A stretch of DNA of 64,000 nucleotides from contig NC_087062.1 in the NCBI RefSeq assembly GCF_963678635.1, positions 26,376,833 through 26,440,832 of the forward strand, read 5' to 3'. The notes under the pieces were generated by a model, which was not told the origin of the DNA, did no database searches, and saw only the letters and a list, made by a program, of their open reading frames with translations. A program made the translations under genes and the position numbers. Positions 29,031-40,854 of the stretch are shown one piece after another; position 1 is the stretch's first letter, and each line of letters starts with the position of its first letter. Source of the stretch: Symsagittifera roscoffensis. Its lineage: Eukaryota; Xenacoelomorpha; Acoela; Convolutidae.

Positions 29031-29387
29031 AGACAAGTTCAGGACGACGGAATACACACAAAGCCTTTGAACTTGTAAATAGATATTACAAGTTCAATAT
29101 ATTACAAGATAGTGTAATAGCATTCAATTCAAAATTGATGAACTTACGAATGAAGTTCATTATTACTGAAAGTTCATTATTACTGTATTAAGTTTCAGTA
29201 TTAAAGATTGTACGAAGGAGTGTTTATATACTTCATTTTTTGAATTTAACTTTTTTTCAAAAAACTTGATTTTTTTCTCGTAGTTTCGTTTGGTTTCAAA
29301 AAAACTTTAGATAGTTTTCTCGTTGAATCAAATCTATAAAATAATAATCAAAACATCTAAACCGTAGAAGTTAGCTAAGAAACGCAA
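29031..29387 (+). repeat. Tandem polymerase unit, copy 1 (right part)
   Basis: Continuation of copy 1 after element 1, matching 33973-34330. The first 48 bases hold the last codons and stop (TAA 29076-29078) of the interrupted polymerase gene. A perfect inverted repeat GAACTTGTAA-atagata-TTACAAGTTC (29069-29095) spans the stop codon and is kept in copy 2. The rest is AT-rich with no gene seen. Confidence 0.85.
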
Positions 29388-29916
29388 TTTGATACGCAAT
29401 ATGTGAATCAAAAGTAAACTCTTTGATTGAGTAAGTTTTTCTGAAGAGACCTTTACTTAATCGGATAACTCTATTTTGTACAATTAAAGCGTCCAAAAAA
29501 TTATGAAAAAAGTAAGAGTCATCATCAATAAAAAAAAATTGGAATTTTTTCCTTTTTCCTGTAAAGTAACTCGAGGAAGCTCAAATGTTTTTTGATAGAC
29601 ATTTTTCAAATAATGATTAAGGTTTTGCAAAAATAATAAACAGTTCATTTTTAGAAAATGCTGGATTCTGATTGGTTGATTTCCAACAAACACTGTTACT
29701 AAAAGAATACTCATTTCTGATTGGTTGGTTTTTTTAAGATAAAGTAAAAACAATTAATTTCATTCTGATTTTCTTTTACGTTTTCAAATTTTTCAACAAT
29801 TCAATATAAGTATAAATAAACGAATTTTTTTTGGGATTTTTCAAGTCCCCCAATTTTGTAGATGCCATGTATTTTTATTCAATTTTGCCACATGCTAAAT
29901 CTTCCATTTTTTTCAG

Positions 29917-32900
29917 ATGCCTTCACTCAACAGGAATGAGAAAGTGAAATGTGACGACTGTGACAAAGAGTACAGGAGGTCCGATGCGGCTCGACATAGG
30001 AAAAATTGCGTGCGAGGAGTTATTTCTTGTTCCGAATGTAGGTATTTTAATTACAATCAACAAAAAATGAACTATTGGTGGCCAAAAAACATGCTCGATC
30101 AACTTCCAAGCAATCAACGGTTTGCTCGTCTTGCGAAAAAGATTTTCCGAGTTACTACTCGATCCAACAACACCGGAGAAAAGAACCTGGGGCGAAACAA
30201 CGGAAGCCAAGTGATACGTTGGCAGACTTGAACAAGATTGTGGAGGAGGAAAGGGAAGATGGAGAGAAACTCAAAGAGGAGTTGAGTGCTTGTCAACACT
30301 TCCTGGTGGATACTGAGATGGAAAATGGGAGAGATAAATTATTTAACTTTCAAATGTCAAAGTATGATACCAAGATTATAAACGAGAAGCTTGAAGAAGT
30401 CTTCAACAAGCTGGATTTTGCTGCAAAAAATAATATCGCTCTTGGATTTGTTCTCCGTATTTTCGAAACGGGAGAATATCGGTACTATTATGCACACGAA
30501 ACAATACTTTGTTCGAAAAATCGCATTTACTGTGTACGAAAGCGGATTTGATTACAATCCAGGGAAAAATTGAAAAGTTTGATATCGCGGAGCAATGCAC
30601 ACAAGAACATCAGACCACAAAGTGGAGATTCAAGTTGATCACAAATGTCACTACTTTCGCTGCAATACTAAAAAACATTCCAATGGGATGTCCAGACTCT
30701 GTCTTGCCTGAACCTTTACTGAAAAACCATTCAGTAAACTGTCTTTTATCGGACAAAGATAAACAACTATACAAAGATCATCTTTGCCTTTTCCGTGCGT
30801 ACAATGTATTTGCATGATCATAGTAAACTCGATGCTCATACATCTGAACTATTTACAGAGTTTATATCGAAATCTGGATACGATCCGAAGAACTTTCGCG
30901 GAGTTGCCATTGATGATTTACCACTTCTAGAGGGAATAGTTGAACGTAACATATTCATTCACAATTTTGATATTCAGGAAGGAGAATATGTTGGAGAATT
31001 AGCCAAGCGAAACATTGGAAATTTCGAAAAAACAGTGAAATTGTTAAGATTCAACAACCATTTCTTTCATACGAATGATATTGATTCTTTCTTCAAGTGT
31101 TTCCGATGTCCTAGCTGTGACTGTTTCTTCAACAGATCAGACAACTTCAACAGACATCTTATGTCTTGTAAAGATAGAGTGCGCACGTTTTTCCAAAGAA
31201 TGTATATACACTTCGAGAAACGCTATTTGAAAAGTTGGAAGGTTTCAAAATCCCAGTTTCGAAAGATAACACACTATTCAACAACCTAGCCATTTTCAAT
31301 TTTGAGTCGACATGTGTTCCATCAGATGAACTGAAAGCTACCCAAACAACAACCTGGATTGGAAAACTAGTTCCAATTTCTGTATCAATATCCTCGAACC
31401 TGATATATGAACCAGTTTTTCTTTATAACAAGGATCCGCAAAAAATTATTATTGAATTTGTATTCCAACTCGAACCTTTGGCTAAAGAAGTAAGCTGCTC
31501 GAAATGATAACCAAATTTCTGAAACTGAATGCAAAAAAATCAGCAGATTGATTTGAAACAAAATCTGGAGAGATTTATTAACACGTTACCTGTATTTAAC
31601 TTAGCAGTGGAAGTTATTATCTGAACTTGATCAAGAGCTATCTGATTCACTACTTAATCAAACACAAAGAAGCTGAACCAATGGTTATCAAAAAGGCTAA
31701 CAATTTCATATCCTTCAAGTTTGGAGATATACAGTTTCTCGATATCATGAAATTTTTGGGTGGAGCAACATCTCTAGACTACTTTCTTAAAGCTTACAAA
31801 GCCAGTGAGACAAAAGGGTTTTTCCCTTATGAGTGGTTTGACAGTCCAGACAAGCTCGGGAATGAAGAATTACTTCCATACGAAGCCTTTTTCAGTAAAC
31901 TGAGAAACAACAACCCTCTTGATAAAGACTTTAAGGAATAACAGAACCTGAAGTCAAGTGAACTTGATGAGCAGCAACCACCAAAGAAACTTCAAATCAA
32001 GTCAGTGCCCGCATCTGGATGGGATAATTGCAAATATTTACAGGAGATTTGGCAGAAGCATGGAATGACTACATTTAAAGATTTTTTGCAGTGGTTCAAC
32101 AACAAAGATGTTGTTCCAACCCTTGAAGCAAGGCAAAAAATGGTTCTGTTTTATCATCAGAAAGAAATTGATATGTTAAAACTTGGATGTACTCTTCCAA
32201 ATCTGGCAAATATTTGTCTGCACAAATCAAACAATGAAAAATTCTACCCTTTTTGCGAAAGTGATAGAGATTTGTGCGAGATAATGAGAGAGGATATGCT
32301 GGGTGGACCATCAAAAATGTTCACGCGAAAAGCTTTTGGGGACGAAACCTTTATCAGGGACTCATTAAATGTCTGCAAATCAATTGTTGGAATTGATGGG
32401 AGCCAGCTCTATCCCTATTCAATGTGTCAAGACATGCCAACAGGATTGTACACAAGATGGGATTTTGATTCCGATATGCAAAAATTCAAGGCTATACATA
32501 ACCGATCTTGCAATTTTGGGAACATGGTCATGTCTTACTACCAAGAAACCAGACCAGACTACAGAATTGAGAGCTTCCAGACATCGGGAAATAAAAAAAA
32601 ACTGACTATTTCAATGTAGATGGATATTACGATCACTGGAAAACAGTGTTTGAAGCAATGGGATGCTATTACCATTTTTGTCCTTGCCAGGAGACTCGTC
32701 CCTCACTTAGCGATGAAGATATTGAGAGAGGAAACAAAAAGAGAGAGTTGGATGACTTGAGACGTGAGTATAATTGCGAAAAAGGATACAAAATCGAAGA
32801 GATGTGGGAATGTGAGTGGTGGCAAAACCTCAAAACGAACGAAAAAATAAAGAATCATATCCGATCCAATTTTCCCTACGAAAGAACTCTCCCTACTGAT

Positions 32901-34020
32901 TCTTTATTGGAAAAAATTAGAGATGGATTTCTTTATGGCTATATTCAGTGTGACTTAGTTGTTCCAGATGGATTGAAAGCAAAATTTTCTACTTTCCTCT
33001 AATTTTTAAAAACACTCAAGTTGGAAGAAATGACATTGGAGAATTTATGCAAAATATTGCCATTGAAAATGATCTTCTTAAGCATCCCCAGCGAATGCTA
33101 ATATCTAGTTTCAATCTAGAAAATGGTTCCATCATTACTCCTCTTTTCAATTTCTAGATGCAACTTTGCTTACAGTGTACAAAAGTTTACCGCTTTGTAC
33201 AGTAAGTCCCTCGGAAAAGCTTCAACAAGTTTGTTCAGTCAGTTGGTGATGCTACAAGGGAAGGAGATGAGAACCCTTTATCCGATGTTGTTGCAGAGAC
33301 TATGAAGCTGTTAGATAATTCATCCTACGGTTACCAGATAATGGACAGATCGAGACATACGATCACAAAGTATTTGAATGATGAGAAAACACACAAAGCA
33401 ATTAATGAACCATTTAAACGACTGAACACCGTTCAGAAAGACTTGTACGAGATTGAGTTACTAAAGTCAACAATTGAGCACAAAGAACCCATAATAGTCG
33501 GATTTTTCATTCTGCAGTATGCAAAGCTGAAAATGCTTGAGCTTTACTACAATTTTTTCGACAAATTTTGTGATGTAAATAAGTTCGAGGAATTGGAAAC
33601 GGACACGGACTCGCTGTATTTAGCTGTTGCTGAGGAAACTTTGTATGATTGTATTCAACCGGAGAAAAAGATGACTGGGAAAAATTGACAGAAAAAGATT
33701 GCAGAGATTCATTTAGAGCAGATTCAAAAACAATTTTTTTTTCACGAACATGTTATAGCGTTAACAAGAAGCACGATAAACCAGAGCCTCGTCTGTTCAA
33801 AGAAGAAATTAGGTGTACGGAGATGCTATATTTATGCAGCAAGACTTATGGTCCTACGGAAAATTACAGGAAATTACTCGACAAAGCAATCAACTTGACG
33901 TCAACAAACAGTTAATCATATGCTTGCTACATTCGAGCAAACAAAGAAGGGATTTACTACTTTTACCCTAAAAGACAAGTCCAGGACGACGGAATACACA
34001 CAAAGCCTTTGAACTTGTAA
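29917..34020 (+). pseudogene. Broken family-B DNA polymerase with zinc fingers, copy 2
   Basis: Better preserved sister of copy 1. The ATG (29917) directly follows TTTTTTTCAG. Fingers (CDDCDKEYRRSDAARHRKNC), NLCLFRAY-like segment, CPSCDCFFNRSDNFNRH, motif A (GIDGSQLYPYSMCQ, 32391-32432), motif B (NSSYGYQIMDR, 33317-33349) and an intact motif C DTDSLY (about 33603-33620) are all present, as is the ~270 bp between motifs A and B that copy 1 lost. It is still non-functional as read: a one-base loss near 30074 shifts the frame in the fingers, and stops or shifts occur near 30795, 31230, 31507, 32619, 33002 and 33688. The inferred end is at 34020. Some interruptions could be introns, but copy 1 is often open where copy 2 is not, which favours decay. 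Confidence 0.8.
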
Positions 34021-34037
34021 ATAGATATTACAAGTTC
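34011..34037 (+). repeat. Inverted repeat over the polymerase stop codon
   Basis: GAACTTGTAA-atagata-TTACAAGTTC, a perfect 10-bp stem that includes the inferred TAA. The same hairpin is at 29069-29095 in copy 1. It may act in 3' end formation; this is a guess. Confidence 0.6.
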
Positions 34038-34330
34038 AATATAATACAAGATAGTGTAATAGCATTCAATTCAGTATTGATGAACTTACGAATTAAGTTC
34101 ATTGTAACTGAAAGTTCATTATTACTGTATTAAGTTTCAGTATTAAAGGTTGTACGAAGGAGTGTTTATATACTTCATTTTTTGAATTTAACTTTTTTTT
34201 CAAAAAACTTGATTTTTTTCTCGTAGTTTCGTTAGGTTTCAGTGAAGCTTTAGATAGTTTTCTCGTTGAATCAAACCCATAAAATAATAATCAAAACATC
34301 TAAACCGTAGAAGTTAGCTAAGAAATGCAA

Positions 34331-36289
34331 GTATCGGCAAAATCGAGCTCCAAAAAACTCGGGCGCAATAAATTTTTCTGAAATTTACCATCTGAAACTT
34401 ACCATCTGAAACCTGCTATCTTAATACATCGGGAAACCTATCCCTATCTTAATACATAGGAAATCTATTCCCTATCGTAATAAATAGGTTGCTGACCGGA
34501 TGCTCTATAGCCTATGTTAATACATGGAGGTCAGCAACCACTCCCCCCCCCCCCCTGATCGCCTAACTCTTCTACTACTAAGGCCGTTAACCTCAGCATC
34601 GGAAGCTTATTGTTTATTAAATTTTTTAGAAAAATGTTGGATCCACATAGAAACCCACTTTATCGCAACATAATCACGTAAAACAAACTCTTCCAATCAA
34701 ATTCTGGCATTAACTCCAGTTTGTAACCAAATCAAGATAACTAGCTAAGTGAAGAAGTTTTTTTAAATGTTTTTGCGAGTTTGGACCACTGTGTCAGTTT
34801 ACTGGGAAAGTTCCTCAGTTTATCTAGATAAAATCGTTGCTCTTCGCAATTGCCTGTCGCAGCCTCTCTCGATGTTCTCTGTCAATAAGCAGACAAATCT
34901 TCTCTCGTTACTATCTAGATATGCTATCTAGGATATGTAATATATGTAATAAGTTATGGATCATCAACTTGGTTCGCGAACAAAACCGAAGTAAAGAAGT
35001 AGATTACGTTCAAAGGAAGACAACAATTCGGATAATAGGTAATTGGGATAAGACCTAAAAACAATGACTAACTGAAATGAGACTGCTTTCATCATCGTAT
35101 TACTTTGAACTGCATGATCTGTTAAAGCTATTATCAATGTTGAAAGGCAGTTACAACATCAAACTACCTATAAAATCGAATACGAAAACCAATGCAGATC
35201 TTTTACTAATTAAAAAAATCTAGCATCGATAACAAAAATTTCTGATAAGAAAGCCTGACGAAAAGTTTTGGAAAAGATTTTGTCAATTTTTGAACGTAAT
35301 ACGAAAAGTAGGAAAAATCGACCTCGAACAACAAATTGACAAACCATACCTTACAAAATTATACTGGAATTACTTCTACAAAAATTACTTTGAAGGCAAC
35401 TTATGCTCCTGGGCTTTTATAGGCAACTGCGGGCATGCAACCCGGTGCGGAAAGTCATCTCAGCCGTCAAGTGATGGCCGCAAACCCTTGTGTAAAACAC
35501 AGAAGATCAAATTCTCCCTCTCTCTCTTTGCCAAACTGAAATTGGTCAGGACTGCATTCTAGCACGACTTTCCCTCAATTAAGAATTTGGCTGGTCCAAT
35601 TTGACTTCTGATTTTCAGTTATCGCGAGAAAATCAGGCATGACTAGGTCGATTCGAATTTTTGAAAAATCAAATCTAAAACGAAAACCTTTTGCATTATG
35701 TCCGACACTGTCTAGGTCGAGACGGCAACAAACGCATAGAATTAGGGTATTTGACATCAGCCAGTCATCAATAGGGACTTCTTTCTTCATTCTGGGCGAG
35801 TGTTACACAACCTCCAGCTTGCATGTGACGAGACATGACAAGGATATAAATAAAACGATGAATCTTTTTTAAAGAATAATCCGAAGCTTAAAATAATCAT
35901 ATTACCAGAGGTTTTAGTCAGGAGTCTCTTTATCACATATTTCAGTCAGAACTTCAAGACCTTTGGGTTTTTCTAGATATGGAAGTGATAATTTTAAAAA
36001 GTAGATGATTAGAGTTGATGCGTTTAAAATTTAACTTGAGTCGTGTTACGTTTTTTCAATGAGAACATGCAACTCGACACGAGAAAATATATATAAATAC
36101 AAATTGTGTTAAAAAATTCGAAAAATTTTGTCTTTGTCGTTTAATGGCTGAGTACCCAAGCGGCGTTTGCAAACTGTATTTCCTGGGAGATTCTATGTTT
36201 TGAAAAGGTGCTTGCCCATGGTTATTCAGTACATATTCTTAGGTTCTTACAAAGCGTGTTCTATAAAACATTCCCTGCTGGGGCCGCCG
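34331..36289. other. Intergenic DNA without recognised genes
   Basis: AT-rich. It holds three degenerate copies of a CTATCTTAATACAT..GGAAA motif (about 34417-34515), a perfect inverted repeat GGTTGCTGACC (34487-34497) with GGTCAGCAACC (34529-34539), and directly after it a run of about 14 C. I found no coding frame with family features between 34560 and 36289. Confidence 0.5.
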
Positions 36290-36941
36290 CGCTCTAAAAG
36301 TTAGCGGCTGAAAAAGATACCGATCTTCCACTAAGTCTTTAAACTTATAACTTTTTCGCTCTTCCGCTTCAGCGACAGCTGTACCAGGGTTACAAACAGG
36401 ATCCGCACTAATCTTTCTGGAGCTAAGAAATCTACTCCCATTACATCACACAAGAGCTACTTACCAACAGCCCATGAAAAGAGCGTCAAACCGTCTGATC
36501 GGTCCTGTTGAGCTGAAGTGGCAGTAAAACAGAAGGAATGAGAGTAAAAGATAAACACTGCTTTATACGGGCATTCAGGTTTGAATGCCTAGAGAATCTC
36601 TCTGCACTTTTGAGGCAGGAAAGGCCATGCCTGCCATCTGCGGTAACGTCTTTCCCGCATACGCATTTATGCTGTCCGCAAATTTTATAGCCTAATCGAA
36701 GTCTCATAGTAATTCTGAGTTGTGGGTTTGATAGTTTTAATCTTAGATTTTTGCACGGGATGAGGTTTAAGCATTGGGAGCCAAATCTATCTTCGAACAG
36801 GTCGTTGATTTTTCTTACGTCCGTTAATTTGAGGCTTGAAATCAAGTCTGCAGCTTCACTGTCAAAAATTAACTCTGTCCACTTTGAATTGACCAAATGT
36901 GCCAAATTTCTTTTGATATTAATAACTTGATTTGATGTCAA
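36290..36941 (-). pseudogene. Relic of a retroelement C-terminal zinc/nuclease-like domain
   Basis: A minus-strand frame (36941-36486) has CGQHKCVCGKDVTADGRHGLSC, then RFSRHSNLNARI and a PSVLLPLQLNRTDQ segment. This resembles the cysteine/histidine plus restriction-like nuclease region at the end of reverse-transcriptase ORFs common in invertebrate non-LTR-type retroelements. After the stop, shifted frames continue the pattern (VMGVDFLAPE, then AVAEAEERKSYKFKDL) to about 36290. No reverse transcriptase precedes it; the upstream side abuts a plus-strand Penelope-like relic. The family assignment is from memory of the motif pattern. Confidence 0.5.
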
Positions 36942-36959
36942 AACTCTATCAGAATTCTG

Positions 36960-37335
36960 TCATAAATTACCAGACATTTCAACTTGTACTATTGAAAAAA
37001 AATTGTTGGAAAGATATGTAGACGACATAATTTTTTTTGTAAAAGGGGACCCAAACACATTACTTAATTGAGAGAACTCTTTGCATTAGAATTTGAATTT
37101 ACTTTAGAGAAAGTCAACGAGAAAAGTGAACTTGCTTTTAAGGACATGATTATTGTAGTAAACCAACAAAGGGAGATCAGTTGCAAATGTTAGCGAAAAT
37201 CAACTAATACTGAAAGATATTTGAATTTGATAGCTGCGCAATCCACCAGAACAAAAAGAACAATGTGGAAAGAACAACACAAAGGTTGTTTTGATTTACC
37301 AGGAACTGGAACAATTTTGACGAAGCGTTAAAAAC
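36960..37335 (+). pseudogene. Penelope-like reverse transcriptase fragment
   Basis: Reading plus strand from about 36991, LLERYVDDIIFFVKGDPNTL carries the YVDD active-site motif (37015-37026). After a stop and frame change, LEFEFTLEKVNEKSELAFKD and then RKSTNTERYLNL follow, the spacing typical of Penelope-like elements (where FTLE..LPFLD and RKPT.T.RYLN occur). At least one frameshift and one in-frame stop; no GIY-YIG nuclease seen. Truncated relic near element 2's left end. Confidence 0.65.
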
Positions 37336-37450
37336 TAGCAAATAATTTCGGCAGAAAAATCCTTACCCAGAATCCTGGATATCAAAAGTTGTAAATAGTG
37401 CACATAAAAAATCATCAGCGAAACATCAAAAGTAAAGCAAAAGCTGAAAC

Positions 37451-37453
37451 CAG
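37451..37453. other. Target-site duplication of element 2, left copy (CAG)
   Basis: CAG precedes the 5' LTR and CAG (63224-63226) follows the 3' LTR. Only three bases agree, the same length as for element 1. Confidence 0.5.
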
Positions 37454-38366
37454 TGTGACATTCGACCAGAATGAACGAAAGGCAGATTCGGCTATATCGA
37501 ATTGTTAGCAGCTAACCTTCCGAATTGACAATTTTTAAGAGATTAGTGACGTTATTGGGATGATTAGTCAAACGGTGAATGTCAAGATATTGTGGTATTT
37601 TGAAATTTTAAAAATTCGAATTGAGAATTCGCACTTCCGAGAAACGGCAAAAACCGCCATTTTGGAAAAAAAACAGCAAAAATTAGAACAACAATAGTTG
37701 CGACGAAGATAACTACGAGAAAATAGAATATCGGAATCGATGAAAACAACAGGCTTAGCAGAGACCGTTCCGAGTTGCAACGATTGTGTCGCTACAATCG
37801 TTGCAAGGCCGTTAACAACAACGGTGAAGGGTGGAAGAGCAGCCCTCCGGAAGGAAGATAAGGTTGTTATTTCCCCGGGTTCAAGAATCCGGAGGGGTCT
37901 CGGGACTGGAACTTGTATCATTTTATATAAACTTTTAGCTTCCCGGTTATGTCTTGAAATGAATTTATATAACATCTGAATTCATTTTACGACAATGAGA
38001 AGCTAGGAGTTGGGGAAAGGGTTGATCCATCTTCAATGGAGATGATGATTTTTATCTACTGAACAAAAACAATAGTAATACAGCAATTAGTAGTAGCCCT
38101 GTTTTTAGGAGTGACCTCGTGGTCTGGGGATACTGAGACCCAGCCATGAGCTAACTAATTTTGCATGTAAGTAAGTTCATTTGAGCGTTCTGGTCGAAGC
38201 CGGAGAACAGTAACGTTTTTGTCGACCCGATGTTAGAAAGACCACCAAAAGAACTGGCTTTGGTAGAGACGGTGAAAAGCATGTAGAGCTAAGTTTAGAC
38301 GCTGGCCAGTCGTTTTATAGCTCAGCTTTATTTTCCGTCGATATGTACTTCCGGGCGAATGTTACA
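37454..38366 (+). repeat. 5' LTR of element 2
   Basis: 913 bp, TGTGACATTCGACC to GGGCGAATGTTACA, repeated at 62311-63223 with scattered substitutions and small indels. TATATAA at 37924-37930. The last 14 bases equal the sense 3' end of the element 1 LTR. An antisense 135-codon frame inside is not credible as a gene. Confidence 0.93.
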
Positions 38367-38378
38367 TATATGTTTTTA

Positions 38379-38393
38379 TGGCGCTCCTGGGTG
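38379..38393 (+). promoter_or_regulatory. Primer-binding site of element 2
   Basis: TGGCGCTCCTGGGTG, 12 nt after the LTR (spacer TATATGTTTTTA), matches the first 15 nt of the element 1 site; the following bases have diverged. Confidence 0.65.
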
Positions 38394-38915
38394 TTATTCT
38401 TTTTTAACATCATGACCGGCAGAACCGTTAATGAGCACTCCGCGCCGAGCGGATGCTCATAATAACGCCCGTAATAGGCCCTAACTGCCGGGGTGGAAGG
38501 GTAGTTCGGAGCCCGAAAGCCTTCCGGATTACCGTGAATAGCTTTTTAACCTAGTTAAGACCAAAAATTCACGTTTCAGGAAGGGTGGGGGGATTGGCCG
38601 TCCCCTCGTTTCCTGAGAGGTTTGTGACAAAAAACACTTAAAGATATACATAAAACCAAACAAAAAGTAGTATAGTATCCAAGAAAAAGAAAAAACATTA
38701 AAAATAACCGAAAAAACCAAAAACAGTAAATAAGTAAAAAATCAGTAGAAATCATCCCCCCAGACAATATGTGATCCGACCCTCCCGTTTGTTGTTGATA
38801 GATATATTGTTGGTACATGCATTTATATCAATCAGGGTCGTTACGATCATTTTTGTAGCCCGCTTGTGAGGCTTGTACTGTAGGGTTGTTTGAGTATTTA
38901 AGCACGTTAATGCTA

Positions 38916-39002
38916 ATTTGCGCTCAATCCGGAAGGGTCTGCTGATTTGCGCTCAATCCGGAAGGGTCTGCTGATTTGCGCTCAATCCGGTAGGGGTCTT
39001 GG
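38916..39002 (+). repeat. Three 29-bp tandem repeats in element 2 leader
   Basis: Units start at 38916, 38945 and 38974; the consensus core is TTGCGCTCAATCCGGAAGGG. The third has GGTAGGGG. Each contains the CCGGAAGGGTCT variant of the leader motif. Confidence 0.8.
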
Positions 39003-40189
39003 GAGAAGACTGATCCGGCAAGCAGTACAAGGAGCAACAAGAAGGGGCTCAACGACAACGACAGTCGACTGTTGGGTATCGTTAACAAGTTTTGTATCCT
39101 TTTTGTTGCAAAAAATAAGATAGTAATCTGTGGGGGGCTCGACATTGCTGCACTGTAGTGACCCTTCACCGAACTGCGAAAATCCGAGTTAAGCACCTAA
39201 ACTCGGATATTGAACCAACCCGGAGAGGTATAGTATTTTTAAAATTATTACTTATATAGCCTATAATAATACTCCTATATCGTTTTTCAGTGAAAAACAC
39301 AGTAAGCGGACCCGTTTTTAGGGTCAAAATAGCGATAGTTTGATCCCCCACAAATCGCGATTTTTGAAATATCGATAATTTTTGAAACAGAAAAAAGCAC
39401 TAATTTAGTGAGTTAAATCGTAACTGTGCTAGTATAATAGGTAGAACTGGTTGAGTTTAGTTCAGAAGTGGTTGGAACTATTTTGGTACCAAAAACTGAA
39501 TTTTCGCGATTTTTGAGAAAACGGAACACTATTTTTTTGAAATTTTTGAGTTAGGACAGTAAAAATAGATGTTCGGACAACGTCCACTAGTGAATCTACA
39601 GGTTTTAAAACCCGTTTCCCGAAAGCCTTCCGGAATACAGAGAAATCGAACTTAACGTATTTGATTCAGTGGATTCATCAATACGGAGGTGTCCAAATAG
39701 CATAGTTTTTCGCAAATTTTTTCAACTAAAGCGTTTTAGATCGGGTTTTTGCATTGAACTAGAAGAGTATAGGCCTTTTGAGCTCGGATCAGTAATTTTT
39801 AGGTCAAAAAGAACAGAATTGCGGGAAAAAATAGGCGGAACCTATATTGAGAAAACTTTTGAAATTAGGAAAAAGACGTTTTGGTTAATAACTTTGTAAT
39901 TACTTGACAGATCCAGTAAGTCTTGGTACCATTAGATTAGAAATTAGCTGAGCTGACTAATAAGAACAAAAATAATCGAAAAAAAAGCGTGAAAATTTTC
40001 TGAGATTGTTTTTAGCAAATTCACCAATTCGGGAGGGTAGACCCCTCACGTTTTATAAGTTTTTTTTTGGAAAGCCCTAACGGTTGAATAAGGCAATTTT
40101 ACGCTGTTCTAGAAGAATAGGGAAGGCTAAAGGCACCAAAAAACCTTGATCGAGCCGTTAGCGTGAATTGTCAAATAAGAGGCTTAACT

Positions 40190-40490
40190 TCAAACCGGAA
40201 GGGTCTAGGGAAGGACCACATACCCTTCCTAGTTGATACAAGCAGCATAAAAACATCGGAGAACGTATCCGGAGGGGTATAGGTTGAAAATCAAAGAAGT
40301 CTCAGAAAAGCCATTTTTACAAAACCGGAGAGGTCCCAACCAGGAGGGGTCCAAATTTTTCCTGATTCGGAGGGGTCCCAATCTGGAGGGGTCTTGTTTT
40401 CACAAAACCGGAGGGGTCCCAATCCTGAGGGGTCTCAATTTTGCCAACACGGAGGGGTCCTATCTTTGACAATCCGGAGGGGTATTATTT
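40190..40490 (+). repeat. Cluster of GGAGGGGTCC motifs in element 2 leader
   Basis: About ten copies of CGGAGGGGTCC or near variants, at intervals of roughly 15-30 nt between 40265 and 40480, plus looser ones before. Here the purine-rich strand is the sense strand, opposite to element 1. Confidence 0.75.
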
Positions 40491-40733
40491 TTGCTTAAGG
40501 ACTTAGGTGAACAGAAGAAAAGATAATAGTGAGAGGTATTAGGTTATTAAGAGACAGGCAAGAAACCAGTGACTGCACTGGTAACTTGCCTTTCAAAAAC
40601 GACCAGACCAAAACAAAACAGCCCCAAACTCGGATATTCGCGACACTAAGTCTGAACTGAAAAAATGTGTGTAACTCATTGGTGTGGATTGAAATCCAAA
40701 ATGTTTTTGAGAAAAGTGACTGCCCTGAGGATT

Positions 40734-40854
40734 TTAGTAGGTCTAGCTCGGGCAGTCCGAAGGCAGATAGGTAAAAGGAGACTCAGTGGGTGCAATAGAC
40801 GCCCACTTGAGAAAATTACTGCCTTCATGTTTTGTCTGTTTGGTGCAGCACCAA
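40734..40854 (+). promoter_or_regulatory. Structured leader RNA of element 2
   Basis: Conserved strand TTAGTAGGTCTAGCTCGGGC (40734-40753), outer stem GAAGGCAG (40759-40766) with CTGCCTTC (40819-40826), inner hairpin GTGGGTG (40786-40792) with CGCCCAC (40800-40806) closed by CTC/GAG, then hairpin TTGGTG-cag-CACCAA (40840-40854). Order and stem lengths equal those in element 1, with other stem bases. Confidence 0.7.

Larger units (their letters stand above)
29388..34330 (+). repeat. Tandem polymerase unit, copy 2 (4.94 kb)
   Basis: Second head-to-tail unit, colinear with copy 1 and without the retrotransposon, so it supplies the empty insertion site near 33975. The sequence after 34330 no longer matches. 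The AT-rich leader 29388-29916 contains only short chance frames. Confidence 0.85.

Noticed and set aside
34543-34556. Run of about 14 C as a functional signal
   Set aside because: A homopolymer of this kind can be slippage or a sequencing artefact; nothing nearby depends on it.
35400-35480. Possible tRNA in a GC-richer patch near 35400-35480
   Set aside because: No cloverleaf with acceptor stem and TTCGA-type T loop could be drawn.
37568-37975. 135-codon antisense ORF in the element 2 LTR (also 62464-62832)
   Set aside because: Repeated with the LTR and frame disrupted in the second copy; no recognisable protein.
38916-39002. 29-bp repeats as a CRISPR array
   Set aside because: The units are directly contiguous without spacers and lie in a retrotransposon leader.
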